The notes beneath the pieces were generated by a model. It was given only the letters and a program-made list of their open reading frames with translations, made no database searches and was not told where the DNA came from. A stretch of DNA of 64,000 nucleotides from Sinorhizobium alkalisoli (lineage in GTDB: Bacteria > Pseudomonadota > Alphaproteobacteria > Rhizobiales > Rhizobiaceae), in NCBI RefSeq assembly GCF_008932245.1, contig NZ_CP034909.1, forward strand, positions 682,001 to 746,000, read 5' to 3'. Made by a program: the position numbers and the translations under genes. This document shows, one piece after another, positions 15,917-25,400 of this stretch; position 1 is the first letter of the stretch, and each line of letters starts with the position of its first letter.

Positions 15917-18142
15917 ATGATGCGCCAATACGAGCTCGTTGAGCGCGTGCAGAGCTACAAGCCCGATGTCAATGAGGCCTTGCTGAACAAGGCCTATGTC
16001 TACGCCATGCAGAAACATGGACAGCAGAAGCGGGCAAGCGGCGATCCCTATATTTCCCACCCCCTGGAAGTGGCGGCGATCCTGACGGAGATGCACCTCG
16101 ACGAGTCCACGATCGCCGTGGCGCTGCTGCACGACACGATCGAGGACACGACAGCGACGCGACAGGAGATCGACGAACTCTTCGGCGAGGATATCGGCGC
16201 GCTGGTCGAGGGGCTGACGAAAATCAAGAAGCTCGATCTCGTCACCAAGAAAGCGAAGCAGGCGGAAAACCTGCGCAAGCTCCTGCTGGCGATCTCGGAC
16301 GATGTCCGCGTTCTCCTCGTCAAGCTCGCCGACCGGCTGCACAACATGCGCACGCTCGATCACATGTCGGCGGAAAAGCGTGCCCGGATATCCGAGGAGA
16401 CGATGGACATCTATGCGCCGCTTGCCGGGCGCATGGGCATGCAGGACATGCGCGAGGAACTCGAAAACCTCGCCTTCCGCCATATCAATCCAGAGGCTTA
16501 CGAGACGGTCACGAGGCGGCTGGAGGAGCTCTCCCAGCGCAATGAAGGCCTGATCAAGAAGATCGAACAGGAATTGAGCGACTTGCTCGAGGCCGAGGGC
16601 CTCAAGAGCGGCTATGTGAAGGGAAGACAGAAGAAGCCCTATTCCGTCTTTCGCAAGATGCAGTCGAAATCGCTCTCTTTCGAGCAATTGTCGGATGTCT
16701 GGGGCTTCCGCATTATCGTCGACGATATCCAATCCTGCTATCGGGCGCTCGGCATCGTCCACACCCGCTGGCGCGTGGTACCGGGCCGTTTCAAGGACTA
16801 CATCTCCACCCCGAAGCAAAATGATTACCAGTCGATACACACGACGATTATCGGACCGTCCCGCCAACGCATCGAACTGCAGATCCGCACCAAGCGCATG
16901 CATGAGATCGCCGAATACGGCATCGCGGCGCATGCGATCTACAAGGATCGCGACACCGTCTCGGGGGAGGCGACGCGGTCTCCGACGTCGAATGCCTATG
17001 CGTGGCTGCGCCGCACGATCGAGTCGCTCGCCGAAGGCGACAATCCGGAAGAATTCCTCGAGCACACAAAACTCGAACTGTTCCAGGACCAGGTATTCTG
17101 CTTCACGCCCAAGGGGCAGTTGATCGCGCTGCCGCGTGGCGCGACGCCGATCGACTTTGCCTATGCGGTGCACACCAATATCGGCGATACCTGCGTCGGC
17201 GCCAAGATCAACGGCCGCATCATGCCGCTGGTGACGCGACTGAACAATGGTGACGAGGTGGAGATCATCCGCTCCGGCATTCAGGTGCCGCCACCCGCCT
17301 GGGAAGAGATCGTCGTCACCGGCAAGGCGCGCGCCGCCATTCGCCGCGCGACGCGTGCGGCGGTGCGCAAGCAATATGCCGGCCTCGGCTACCGCATCCT
17401 CGAGCGCACCTTCGAGCGGGCCGGCAAAACCTTCTCACGCGAGGGATTGAAGCCGGTGCTGCACCGGCTCGGGCAGAAGGAAATCGAAGACGCGATAGCC
17501 GCCGTCGGCCGCGGGGAGCTCTCCTCGCTCGACGTGCTGCGTGCCGTCTTCCCCGACCATCAGGACGAACGCGTGACCGTCAAGCCTAGCGCAGACGACG
17601 GCTGGTTCAACATGCGTAGCGCCGCCGGGATGGTCTTCAAGCTGCCGGGCCGCTCGAAAGAGGCGACCGCTGCGCAGCAGGCCGAAGGACCGGAAGCGCT
17701 GCCGATCCGCGGCCTGTCCGGCAATGCCGAGGTGCATTTCAGCCCCGCCGGGGCGGTTCCCGGCGACCGGATCGTCGGCATCATGGATAAGGAGAAGGGC
17801 ATCACCATCTACCCGATCCAGTCGCCGATCCTGCAGAAGTTCGACGAGGAACCGGAGCGCTGGATCGATGTGCGATGGGATCTGGACGAGGCGAACAACA
17901 GCCGTTTCATGGCAAGGATTGCTGTCAGCGCCTTGAACGAGCCCGGCACGCTGGCGGAGATTGCCCAGGCGGTTGCTACCACCGACGTAAACATCCGCTC
18001 GCTGTCGATGGGCCGCGTGGCAGCCGATTTCAGCGAATTGCAGTTTGATCTCGAAGTCTGGGACCTGCGCCAGCTCAACCATCTGATGACGCAACTGAAG
18101 GAACTGCCGAGCATTTCCATGGTGAAGCGCCTGTTCGCGTGA
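15917..18142 (+). CDS. rel: Bifunctional (p)ppGpp synthetase/hydrolase Rel (RSH)
   Basis: About 741 residues with the full RSH layout: HD hydrolase (residues 40-150, with HDTIED and DRLHNMRTL), synthetase domain (about 240-350), TGS domain (about 390-450) and a C-terminal ACT domain (about 665-740). The hydrolase His-Asp pair is intact. The synthetase loop reads RFKDYIS, the RxKD form associated with bifunctional enzymes rather than the ExDD of RelA. It makes and degrades (p)ppGpp in the stringent response. Two ATG codons at 15917 and 15920 are possible starts. Confidence 0.95.
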   Translation: MMRQYELVERVQSYKPDVNEALLNKAYVYAMQKHGQQKRASGDPYISHPLEVAAILTEMHLDESTIAVALLHDTIEDTTATRQEIDELFGEDIGALVEGLTKIKKLDLVTKKAKQAENLRKLLLAISDDVRVLLVKLADRLHNMRTLDHMSAEKRARISEETMDIYAPLAGRMGMQDMREELENLAFRHINPEAYETVTRRLEELSQRNEGLIKKIEQELSDLLEAEGLKSGYVKGRQKKPYSVFRKMQSKSLSFEQLSDVWGFRIIVDDIQSCYRALGIVHTRWRVVPGRFKDYISTPKQNDYQSIHTTIIGPSRQRIELQIRTKRMHEIAEYGIAAHAIYKDRDTVSGEATRSPTSNAYAWLRRTIESLAEGDNPEEFLEHTKLELFQDQVFCFTPKGQLIALPRGATPIDFAYAVHTNIGDTCVGAKINGRIMPLVTRLNNGDEVEIIRSGIQVPPPAWEEIVVTGKARAAIRRATRAAVRKQYAGLGYRILERTFERAGKTFSREGLKPVLHRLGQKEIEDAIAAVGRGELSSLDVLRAVFPDHQDERVTVKPSADDGWFNMRSAAGMVFKLPGRSKEATAAQQAEGPEALPIRGLSGNAEVHFSPAGAVPGDRIVGIMDKEKGITIYPIQSPILQKFDEEPERWIDVRWDLDEANNSRFMARIAVSALNEPGTLAEIAQAVATTDVNIRSLSMGRVAADFSELQFDLEVWDLRQLNHLMTQLKELPSISMVKRLFA

Positions 18143-18357
18143 TCCAAATACCAGGCTCGGTGACAGGAGCCGATAGGGCCGGCTCGATCCTGGGCGTCGA
18201 GAACCTGCTGATGCAAATGCCTGAATATCGGGCACGGATGAGCGAGAAACCGGTGTTGCCATGCGCGCGGCGCATGGCTGCCGCCTCATCCCGGCGCTGG
18301 TGTAGCAGACATAGCTAAACTATCTTCCTGCTCGGGAGGTAAACGAAGAGGTTTGCC

Positions 18358-18510
18358 ATGTTCAAGCAGTTGAAGAAAATCACCCGTGCTCTGCACATTC
18401 CCACCGTCGAGGAACGCGAGATCGCCTATCTGAACGGCTCGGTCGATCGCATGGACCTCGAGCACCGCCAGCGTCAGATCGATCGCGGCCTTTTTCGGAA
18501 GTATTATTGA
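18358..18510 (+). CDS. DUF3563-like small protein
   Basis: A 50-residue protein (MFKQLKKITR ... GLFRKYY) preceded by a purine-rich ribosome site (GGGAGG, then GAAGAGG). The central segment YLNGSVDRMDLEHRQRQIDR matches my recollection of DUF3563 proteins, short alpha-helical proteins common in rhizobia. It stands alone between rel and the DUF2062 gene. No role is known to me. Confidence 0.75.
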   Translation: MFKQLKKITRALHIPTVEEREIAYLNGSVDRMDLEHRQRQIDRGLFRKYY

Positions 18511-18712
18511 CCTGCAGCCGTTGCGCCCCGGTGAGGCGCCGCGGAAGCGCTCAATCGAGTCATGCGCCATTTGCATGGCTCCCACGCTGGCAGACCCGTC
18601 ATGGTCTCCCTTGCGTGCGGCGCTGCTCGCACTTATCTTTCGCCAGAACGAGGCGGGCGGGCCGTCTTGCGCCGATTTGCGGCGGTCTCTGCATGGGATC
18701 ATGACGGCATAG

Positions 18713-19249
18713 ATGTTATTTAGGCGTAGAAAACCGGTGCCGCTTGCCGAAAGACTCCGCGCCGTGATCTCGCCGCGCAAGGGGCGAGGGCGCGGTTTGC
18801 GCTATATCGCCCTGCGTATACTGCGCCTGAAATCGTCGCCGCATTCGATTGCCGTCGGCGTGGCGGCGGGCGCAGCATCCTCCTTCACTCCGTTCTTCGG
18901 TTTGCACATCGTTATGGCGGTCATCCTTGCATCGGCCTTCTCGGGCAATGTGCTCGCAGCCGCCATCAGCACGGTACTCGCCAATCCGATCACCATTCCG
19001 GTGATCCTGACCGTTTCCTATGAGATCGGCACCGCGCTTTTGGGGCCAGTGGGCGGTGCGGCCGTCACCGCGGCGGAAATCGGCCGGATGATCGAGCACA
19101 TGAACCTGGCTGAACTCTGGGGACCGGTTCTGAAGCCGCTGCTCGTCGGTTCGATCCCGCTCGCCTTGGCCGGCGCCTTGATCTTCTATCCGCTTGCCTT
19201 CCGGGCCGCTTGGCATTTTCAGAAGCAGCGCCGGCACCAGCGTGTGTAG
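18713..19249 (+). CDS. DUF2062 membrane protein
   Basis: A 178-residue protein with a basic N-terminus, a [17 protein letters not shown] segment and three or four hydrophobic segments. The [12 protein letters not shown]...FTPFFG pattern is the DUF2062 signature. Inner-membrane location is expected and function unknown. It is followed by acpS after 17 bases, so a shared transcript with acpS-lepB-rnc-era is plausible. Confidence 0.85.
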   Translation: MLFRRRKPVPLAERLRAVISPRKGRGRGLRYIALRILRLKSSPHSIAVGVAAGAASSFTPFFGLHIVMAVILASAFSGNVLAAAISTVLANPITIPVILTVSYEIGTALLGPVGGAAVTAAEIGRMIEHMNLAELWGPVLKPLLVGSIPLALAGALIFYPLAFRAAWHFQKQRRHQRV

Positions 19250-19266
19250 AGGGTCGGACATTCATC

Positions 19267-19686
19267 ATGATCATCGGCATCGGCAGCGATCTCATCGATA
19301 TCCGCCGCATAGAGAATTCTCTCGAGCGTTTCGGCGAGCGTTTCGTCCAGCGCTGTTTCACCGACATCGAAATCGCCAAGTCGGAGAGCCGCAAGAACCG
19401 CGCGGCATCCTACGCCAAGCGCTTCGCGGCCAAAGAGGCCTGTTCGAAGGCGCTGGGTACCGGCCTGGCGCAGGGCGTGTTCTGGAAGGACATGGGCGTC
19501 GTCAACATGCCGGGTGGAAAGCCGACGATGCAATTGACCGGCGGCGCGGCGCAGCGCCTGCAAGGGATGTTGCCCGTCGGACACCGCGCGGCGATCCATC
19601 TGACGATCACCGACGATTTTCCATTGGCGCAGGCCTTCGTGATTATCGAGGCTCTTGCGGTTGCTCCGGCGGATGGAACGGTTTAG
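19267..19686 (+). CDS. acpS: Holo-[acyl-carrier-protein] synthase
   Basis: A 139-residue enzyme that transfers 4'-phosphopantetheine from CoA to apo-ACP. The N-terminal [15 protein letters not shown] holds the metal-binding Asp, and [13 protein letters not shown] holds the catalytic Glu/Lys. Length is normal for AcpS. It lies in the common alphaproteobacterial order acpS-lepB-rnc-era. Confidence 0.95.
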   Translation: MIIGIGSDLIDIRRIENSLERFGERFVQRCFTDIEIAKSESRKNRAASYAKRFAAKEACSKALGTGLAQGVFWKDMGVVNMPGGKPTMQLTGGAAQRLQGMLPVGHRAAIHLTITDDFPLAQAFVIIEALAVAPADGTV

Positions 19687-19906
19687 AGCACTCTCGGGAA
19701 GACGGGACCTGCGCGCGAGCGCACTGCGCCACTGAGACCTTGTGCCTCCGAAAAGACGCACGTCGCTGCAAAGGTCGCTTGAGGTGCGGTATTCCCGGAA
19801 ACTATAGGATCGACTTGCGCGGCGTCGCGCAGGCACGGGAGTTCGGGGCATTCGAATGCTGAATCGCAAGGCACCCACCGGTCAGGATGACAAGGAAGAA
19901 GGCAGA

Positions 19907-20650
19907 GTGTCAGAGAACACAGAAACGAAGCAGAGCGGTCTCTGGGAAAATGTGAAGGTCATCATCCAGGCACTGCTCCTGGCTTTGGTCATCCGGACGG
20001 TCTTCTTTCAGCCCTTTACGATTCCGTCGGGTTCCATGATGCCGACGCTGCTCGTCGGCGACTACATCTTCGTCAACAAATTCGCCTACGGCTATTCGAA
20101 ATACTCGCTGCCCTTCTCGCCGAACCTCTTCAGCGGGCGCATTTTCGCGAGCGAGCCGGAGCGCGGCGATATCGTCGTCTTCCGTTTCCCGCCGAACCCG
20201 GACATCGACTACATCAAGCGGCTGGTCGGCCTTCCGGGCGACCGAATCCAGGTGCGCAACAGCGTTCTCTACGTCAATGACAAGCCCGTTGATCGCGTGC
20301 CGGACGGGTCGTTCCGCGCGGACGACCAATACGACACGGGCGGCGACATCCCGGTTTACCGGGAGACCATGGACAACGGCGTTTCCTATGACACCCTCGA
20401 CCAATTCCCGGATTCGCGCGGTGATAATACCCGTGAATTCATCGTCCCCGAGGGCCACTACTTCATGATGGGCGACAACCGGGACAATTCTGCCGACAGC
20501 CGCTTCGATGTCGGTTTCGTTCCGGCTGAGAACCTGGTCGGCCGCGCCAGCCTGATCTTCTTCTCGCTCGGCAACGACACCTCGTTCCGTGAGATTTGGA
20601 AGTGGCCGGCCAACCTGCGCTACGACCGCCTGTTCAAGGGCGTCGAATGA
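19907..20650 (+). CDS. lepB: Signal peptidase I
   Basis: A 247-residue inner-membrane serine/lysine protease that removes signal peptides. One hydrophobic segment (VIIQALLLALVIRTVFF) precedes the catalytic Ser in PSGSMMPTL. The Lys lies in DIDYIKRLVGLPGD, and the GDNRDNSADSR box is present. GTG 19907 is chosen because AAGGAAGAAGG sits just before it; an in-frame ATG at 19856 has weaker support. The stop overlaps the start of rnc by a few bases. Confidence 0.93.
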   Translation: MSENTETKQSGLWENVKVIIQALLLALVIRTVFFQPFTIPSGSMMPTLLVGDYIFVNKFAYGYSKYSLPFSPNLFSGRIFASEPERGDIVVFRFPPNPDIDYIKRLVGLPGDRIQVRNSVLYVNDKPVDRVPDGSFRADDQYDTGGDIPVYRETMDNGVSYDTLDQFPDSRGDNTREFIVPEGHYFMMGDNRDNSADSRFDVGFVPAENLVGRASLIFFSLGNDTSFREIWKWPANLRYDRLFKGVE

Positions 20651-21366
20651 TGAAGGGACGCTCGCTGAGCGCGGAGGATCGGGCAAGGCTCGAGACCGCG
20701 ATCGGTTATCAGTTCTCGGAGAAGGAGCGGCTTGATCGCGCCCTGACCCATTCCAGCGCCCGAACGGCGCGGGGCAGCAACTACCAGCGGCTGGAATTTC
20801 TCGGCGATCGCGTGCTCGGGCTCTGCGTAGCGGAACTCCTGTTCCAGACCTTTCGTGACGCCAACGAGGGCGAGCTTTCGGTGCGCCTGAACCAGCTCGT
20901 CAGCGCAGAGAGCTGCGCGCGGGTTGCCGACGAGCTATCGCTGCACGAATTCATCCGCACGGGGTCGGACGTCAAGAGAATTACGGGCAAGCACATGATG
21001 AATGTGAGGGCCGATGTGGTAGAGTCGCTGATCGCCGCCATCTATCTCGACGGCGGGCTGGAGGCGGCGCGGCGCTTCGTGCTCAAGCACTGGACCGATC
21101 GCGCCGAAAGCGCCGACGGTGCCCGGCGCGATGCGAAAACCGAATTGCAGGAATGGGCGCACGCCAGGTTCGGTGTCGCGCCGAAATACAGGACGGATGA
21201 TCGTTCCGGTCCCGACCATGATCCCCGCTTCACGGTGACGGTCGAGGTGGCCGGGCTAGCGCCCGAGACGGGCATGGACCGCTCGAAACGCGCCGCGGAG
21301 CAGATCGCCGCCATGAGGTTGCTGGAGCGCGAGGGTGTTTGGCAGAAGCGGTCTGCCGGAGATTGA
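20647..21366 (+). CDS. rnc: Ribonuclease III
   Basis: A 239-residue double-strand-specific endoribonuclease for rRNA and sRNA-mRNA processing. The signature NYQRLEFLGDRVLG lies near residue 40, with the second acidic cluster DVVESLIAAIYLDGG near 120. A dsRNA-binding domain occupies about 158-230 (KTELQEWAHARFG ... SKRAAEQIAAMRLL). It starts within the lepB end (ATGATG at 20647), so the genes are translationally coupled. Confidence 0.95.
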   Translation: MMKGRSLSAEDRARLETAIGYQFSEKERLDRALTHSSARTARGSNYQRLEFLGDRVLGLCVAELLFQTFRDANEGELSVRLNQLVSAESCARVADELSLHEFIRTGSDVKRITGKHMMNVRADVVESLIAAIYLDGGLEAARRFVLKHWTDRAESADGARRDAKTELQEWAHARFGVAPKYRTDDRSGPDHDPRFTVTVEVAGLAPETGMDRSKRAAEQIAAMRLLEREGVWQKRSAGD

Positions 21367-21374
21367 CGGATATC

Positions 21375-22304
21375 ATGACGGACAAGGAACAGGACAAGGG
21401 CGCCGGCGCCAAGCCGACCCGCTCGGGTTTCGTGGCGCTGATCGGCGCGACGAATGCCGGCAAATCGACATTGGTCAACCGCCTTGTCGGGGCGAAGGTG
21501 ACGATCGTCAGCCATAAGGTGCAGACGACGCGGGCGATCATTCGCGGCATTGCCATTCACGACAACACCCAGATCGTCTTCCTGGATACCCCCGGCATCT
21601 TCAAGCCGCGCCGGCGGCTTGACCGCGCCATGGTCACCACCGCATGGGGCGGCGCAAAGGATGCCGACGTGATCGTGCTGCTGATCGACAGCGAGCGCGG
21701 GCTCAAGGGCGATGCGGAGGCGATCCTCGATGGCTTGAAGGAGGTCCGGCAGCCAAAGGTGCTGGTGCTCAACAAGATCGACCGGGTCCGCCCGGAGGAA
21801 CTGTTGCAGCTTTCGGCCGCGGCAAACGATGCCGTCGGCTTCGAGCGTACCTTCATGATTTCGGCGCAGAACGGCTCCGGCTGCCAGGATCTCATGGATT
21901 ACCTCGCGGCGACGCTGCCGGAGGGCCCGTGGTATTATCCCGAGGACCAGATTTCCGACCTGCCGATGCGCCAGCTCGCGGCCGAGATCACCCGCGAAAA
22001 GCTGTTCCTTCGCCTGCATCAGGAGATCCCCTACGCCTCGCATGTCGAGACCGAGAAGTGGGAAGAACGCAAGGATGGCTCCGTGCGCATCGAGCAGGTG
22101 ATCTATGTCGAGCGCGACAGCCAGAAGAAGATCGCGCTCGGCAAGGGCGGTGAGGCGATCAAGGCGATCTCGACGGCGGCCCGCAGGGAGATTTCGGAGA
22201 TCCTGGAACAGCCGGTCCACCTGTTCCTGTTCGTGAAGGTGCGCGAGAACTGGGGGGACGATCCGGAACGCTTCCGCGAAATGGGGCTCGAATTCCCGAA
22301 GTAG
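21375..22304 (+). CDS. era: GTPase Era
   Basis: A 309-residue GTPase that assists 16S rRNA and 30S maturation. P-loop GATNAGKST (about residues 24-32), DTPGIF (G3), NKID (G4) and SAQNG (G5) are visible. A C-terminal KH domain contains KIALGKGGEAIKAI. It begins 8 bases after rnc. The gene after it here is not recO, which lies some 10 kb away. Confidence 0.96.
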   Translation: MTDKEQDKGAGAKPTRSGFVALIGATNAGKSTLVNRLVGAKVTIVSHKVQTTRAIIRGIAIHDNTQIVFLDTPGIFKPRRRLDRAMVTTAWGGAKDADVIVLLIDSERGLKGDAEAILDGLKEVRQPKVLVLNKIDRVRPEELLQLSAAANDAVGFERTFMISAQNGSGCQDLMDYLAATLPEGPWYYPEDQISDLPMRQLAAEITREKLFLRLHQEIPYASHVETEKWEERKDGSVRIEQVIYVERDSQKKIALGKGGEAIKAISTAARREISEILEQPVHLFLFVKVRENWGDDPERFREMGLEFPK

Positions 22305-22358
22305 CCCGTAGCTCCGCGGCTTGCGGTCGTTAGACTGTAAACGAGTAAGATTCGCTCG

Positions 22359-22462
22359 CGCCCACCTCCTCCCGTGAGGCAAGTCCGTTATCCAGAGCGC
22401 GAACAATCTGTCACCCCTCCACGCGATTGACCCGCCGGTAGTCTCATGGGAGGAGGTGGGCG
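22359..22462. repeat. 20-bp inverted repeat between era and the reductase gene
   Basis: The arms at 22359-22378 (CGCCCACCTCCTCCC plus GTGAG) and 22443-22462 match as reverse complements at 19 of 20 positions and enclose 64 bases. The right arm lies 37 bases before the start at 22500. It could be a small mobile palindrome, a terminator for the era operon or a leader structure. Confidence 0.6.
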
Positions 22463-22499
22463 ATGGCGCCGGTGAGTACAGCGTCTCGGGAGAGCTCGA

Positions 22500-23513
22500 A
22501 TGCCGCAACTGGTCGACGGAGAATGGGTAAGGACCGATGTCGCCGCGAGCGAGATGAAGGACGGCGCCTTCCACCGCGAGCCGACCCGGTTCCGCAACTG
22601 GATCACCGCCGATGGACGGCCGGGGCCGGACGGCCAGCCGGCGCGAAGGGCGGAAGCCGGCCGCTACCGGTTGTTCGTATCGTATCTTTGCCCCTGGGCC
22701 TCGCGCACCATCGCGATGCGCGTACTCAAGGGTCTCGAAGGGATCGTCAGCCTTGCAGTGGCGGATCCCGTGCTGGGAGACGACGGATGGGCCTATCGCG
22801 AGCCCGCCGACGCCGGCACCCGCGTCGGCCGCATTCGCTACCATCACCAGCTCTACACCGCAAGCGATCCGACCTATACGGGCAAGGTCTCGGTGCCGGT
22901 GCTGTGGGACATGCAGGAGGGATCGATCGTCAACAACGAATCGGCCGAAATCATCCGCATTCTCAATACGGCTTTTGATCGGCTCTCAGGCAATCGCCTG
23001 GACTTCTATCCTGCATCTTTGCGCAAGGACGTCGAACGTTGGAACGAGCCGATCTACACCCGCGTGAATAACGGTGTCTATCGGGCGGGCTTCGCCAAGA
23101 CGCAGGCCGCCTATGACGAGGCCGTCGCGGCGCTTTTCGACATGCTCGACGAGCTCGAATCGCATCTTTCGACGCACAGATATCTCGCCGGCGAATATCT
23201 TACCGAAGCGGATCTCCGCCTGTTCGTAACCCTGGTCCGTTTCGACGCCGCCTATTACGGTGCCTTCAAGTGCAACATTCGCCGGATCGAGGATTATCCT
23301 TCGCTCTCCGGTCACCTGCGGGAGATCTACCAGTGGCCGGGCATCCGCGAGAGCGTACGCATCGACGAGATCAAGCGCGGCTATTACAGCCTGCGCAACG
23401 TCAACCCGACCGGAATCGTACCGGCCGGACCTGCAATCGACTTCGATCGTCCGCATGATCGAGACCGTCTCCCCGGCCGGGGCGTCTTCGGCGCCGGCTC
23501 CATGTTTCCGTAA
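22500..23513 (+). CDS. Glutathionyl-hydroquinone reductase (Xi-class GST)
   Basis: A 337-residue glutathione S-transferase of the YqjG/Ecm4/PcpF group, which reduces glutathionyl-(hydro)quinones. The catalytic cysteine lies in SYLCPWASR at about residue 64. NNESAEIIR follows in the thioredoxin-fold half, and a helical C-terminal domain contains YLAGEYLTEADLRLF. Long length compared with ordinary GSTs fits the class. ATG 22500 lies in a GC-rich context without a strong ribosome site. Confidence 0.9.
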   Translation: MPQLVDGEWVRTDVAASEMKDGAFHREPTRFRNWITADGRPGPDGQPARRAEAGRYRLFVSYLCPWASRTIAMRVLKGLEGIVSLAVADPVLGDDGWAYREPADAGTRVGRIRYHHQLYTASDPTYTGKVSVPVLWDMQEGSIVNNESAEIIRILNTAFDRLSGNRLDFYPASLRKDVERWNEPIYTRVNNGVYRAGFAKTQAAYDEAVAALFDMLDELESHLSTHRYLAGEYLTEADLRLFVTLVRFDAAYYGAFKCNIRRIEDYPSLSGHLREIYQWPGIRESVRIDEIKRGYYSLRNVNPTGIVPAGPAIDFDRPHDRDRLPGRGVFGAGSMFP

Positions 23514-23950
23514 AGCTTGACCGGCTGCAGTCGAGTCCGCTGCAGCGATCTCTACGCATCAGAACAAGACGAACGCTGTAGAGGGCCGACACCGGGCGGT
23601 ACCTCAAACGTATAGCGATAGTTCTTTCGAATATTCTAAGGCGGCAAGTCCTTGAGGGGCCACGGAAAAGCCCCATTGATAAACCGCCGAACCTCGCTAA
23701 GTTTAAGGGAAGTTCTGATGGATAGGAGCCCTAAACGGCTTGCCTGACGACATCCCGGTCGCTGCTCCTGCGCGCATTGCCGGTTCAGCTTTCCGGAGGC
23801 CGTGAGGCTTGCCCGAGCCGGTTTCCGGCCACTTCCGGACGCGACCATTTCGCGAGCGCAGCACATATTTCCGGAAGACGGCCGAGCCACCCTACGCTCC
23901 GTGCGGAAGAACCGAAAGGTTTCAGTCGAGGTCTGGCGTCGAGGTAGGAT
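23514..23950. other. Intergenic region upstream of cfa
   Basis: A 437-base stretch with no convincing gene. CTTGAC occurs at about 23516, directly after the reductase stop. A segment at 23640-23680 contains GGGGCC...GGCC and GGGGC/GCCCC complementarity that could fold. It probably holds the cfa promoter, and an unannotated small RNA is possible, but nothing decisive is seen. Confidence 0.35.
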
Positions 23951-25207
23951 ATGAATGCGGCATTGGTGAATTTGCTTCGCAGTCTGGTGCAGAAGGGAAA
24001 ACTCAAGGTCATCTTCGCGACGGGTGAGCAGGTCGTGTTCGGCGACGGCACGGGGAAGCCGGCGACCATAAGGCTCGTCGACGCCGAAGCAGAAAAGGCC
24101 ATAGTGCGCGATCCCGGGCTGAAGTTCGGCGAAATGTACATGGACGGTCGCGTCGTCATCGAGGAGGGCGATATCTTCGATGTCCTTTCCATCGCCAAGA
24201 GCAATGGTCTGGAGAACGCCGCAAACGCCGCCAACACCGTGACGGCGGTTTGGCACGTTCTGCGCCAGCAGCTAAAGAGCCGGCTGCCGGTCAATCGCAA
24301 CCGCCGCAACGTCGCGCATCATTACGATCTCGATGGCAAGCTCTTCAACCTCTTCCTGGATGAGGACTGGCAATATTCCTGCGCCTATTTTCATCCGCCG
24401 GGAATCTCGCTCGAAGAGGCTCAGCGCGCCAAGAAGCGGCACATCGCGGCCAAGCTTCTGCTCGAACCCGGCCAGAAGGTGCTGGAGGTCGGCTCCGGCT
24501 GGGGCGGAATGGCCATGTATCTCGCCGAATCCTCGGGGGTCGAGGTTACGGGCATCACGCTCAGCGAGGAGCAGCTCAAGGTTTCGCGCGAGCGCGCAGC
24601 CAAACGCGGCCTTTCCGATCGCGTCCGATTCGAATTGCAGGACTATCGCACTATGCAGGGGCGGCAGTTCGATCGCATCGTCTCCGTCGGCATGTTCGAG
24701 CATGTGGGCATCGGCAATTACGGCATTTTCTTCCGCAAGATGAAGGAGCTCCTGAAGCCCGAGGGGGTGATGCTGCTTCACTCGATCGGCCAGATGTACA
24801 AGCCCTGGGCCACCAATCCGTGGATCGAGAAATACATATTCCCCGGCGGCTATATCCCCGCCCTTTCGGAGGTTCTGCCGCCGGTCGAAAACGTTCGACT
24901 GCTGGTCAAGGACATCGAAATCCTGCCGATGCATTACGCCTGGACGCTCAGGGCCTGGCGCGAGCGCTTCGTGGCGCGGCGGGAAGAGGTGCTGAGGCTG
25001 TACGACGAGCGCTTCTTCAGGATGTGGGAATTCTATCTCGCTGCCTCGGAGACTGCGTTCCTCTACGACAAGCATTTCGTTTTCCAGCTCCAGCTTTCGC
25101 CATCGCTCGAGACGGTTCCGGTGTCGCGCGATTACATCGAAGCGAAGGAGCGCGAACTGCTGGAATTCGAGAAGACGCGGCAGCGGCTGGAACTCATTGC
25201 CGTTTGA
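23951..25207 (+). CDS. cfa: Cyclopropane-fatty-acyl-phospholipid synthase
   Basis: A 418-residue SAM-dependent methyltransferase that converts cis-unsaturated acyl chains of membrane phospholipids to cyclopropane rings. An N-terminal lipid-binding region is followed by HHYDLDGKLFNLFLDEDWQYSCAYF, which I quote in part: HHYDL and YSCAYF are the family marks. The SAM loop is VLEVGSGWGG near residue 178, with GMFEHVG further on. Sinorhizobium often carries more than one cfa copy. Confidence 0.93.
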   Translation: MNAALVNLLRSLVQKGKLKVIFATGEQVVFGDGTGKPATIRLVDAEAEKAIVRDPGLKFGEMYMDGRVVIEEGDIFDVLSIAKSNGLENAANAANTVTAVWHVLRQQLKSRLPVNRNRRNVAHHYDLDGKLFNLFLDEDWQYSCAYFHPPGISLEEAQRAKKRHIAAKLLLEPGQKVLEVGSGWGGMAMYLAESSGVEVTGITLSEEQLKVSRERAAKRGLSDRVRFELQDYRTMQGRQFDRIVSVGMFEHVGIGNYGIFFRKMKELLKPEGVMLLHSIGQMYKPWATNPWIEKYIFPGGYIPALSEVLPPVENVRLLVKDIEILPMHYAWTLRAWRERFVARREEVLRLYDERFFRMWEFYLAASETAFLYDKHFVFQLQLSPSLETVPVSRDYIEAKERELLEFEKTRQRLELIAV

Positions 25208-25400
25208 CCATCCGCCTGCGATATTTTTGAAGAAGCGATGAGAGGGCGCACCATCCCCCTTCGCCCGCATGCGGGGAAGAAGCCGCGGGGAATCGTTTCT
25301 GCTCTCCTGTGGAGTTCCGGCTGGCCGCAAACGGCTTTCGCTTGGCCTTGCCTCGTTGCGCCGGTATGGTCCCGCCGGAAACAGAAGAACGGAATGCCGA

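Noticed and set aside
15665..17374. A 569-codon open frame on the minus strand inside rel
   Set aside because: It is antisense to a well-identified RSH protein; its residues are Arg/Asp/Leu-rich as expected from GC-skewed complementary frames, with no known motif.
21042..22847. A 601-codon minus-strand open frame across rnc, era and the reductase
   Set aside because: Complementary frame of three recognised genes; no domain, no ribosome site.
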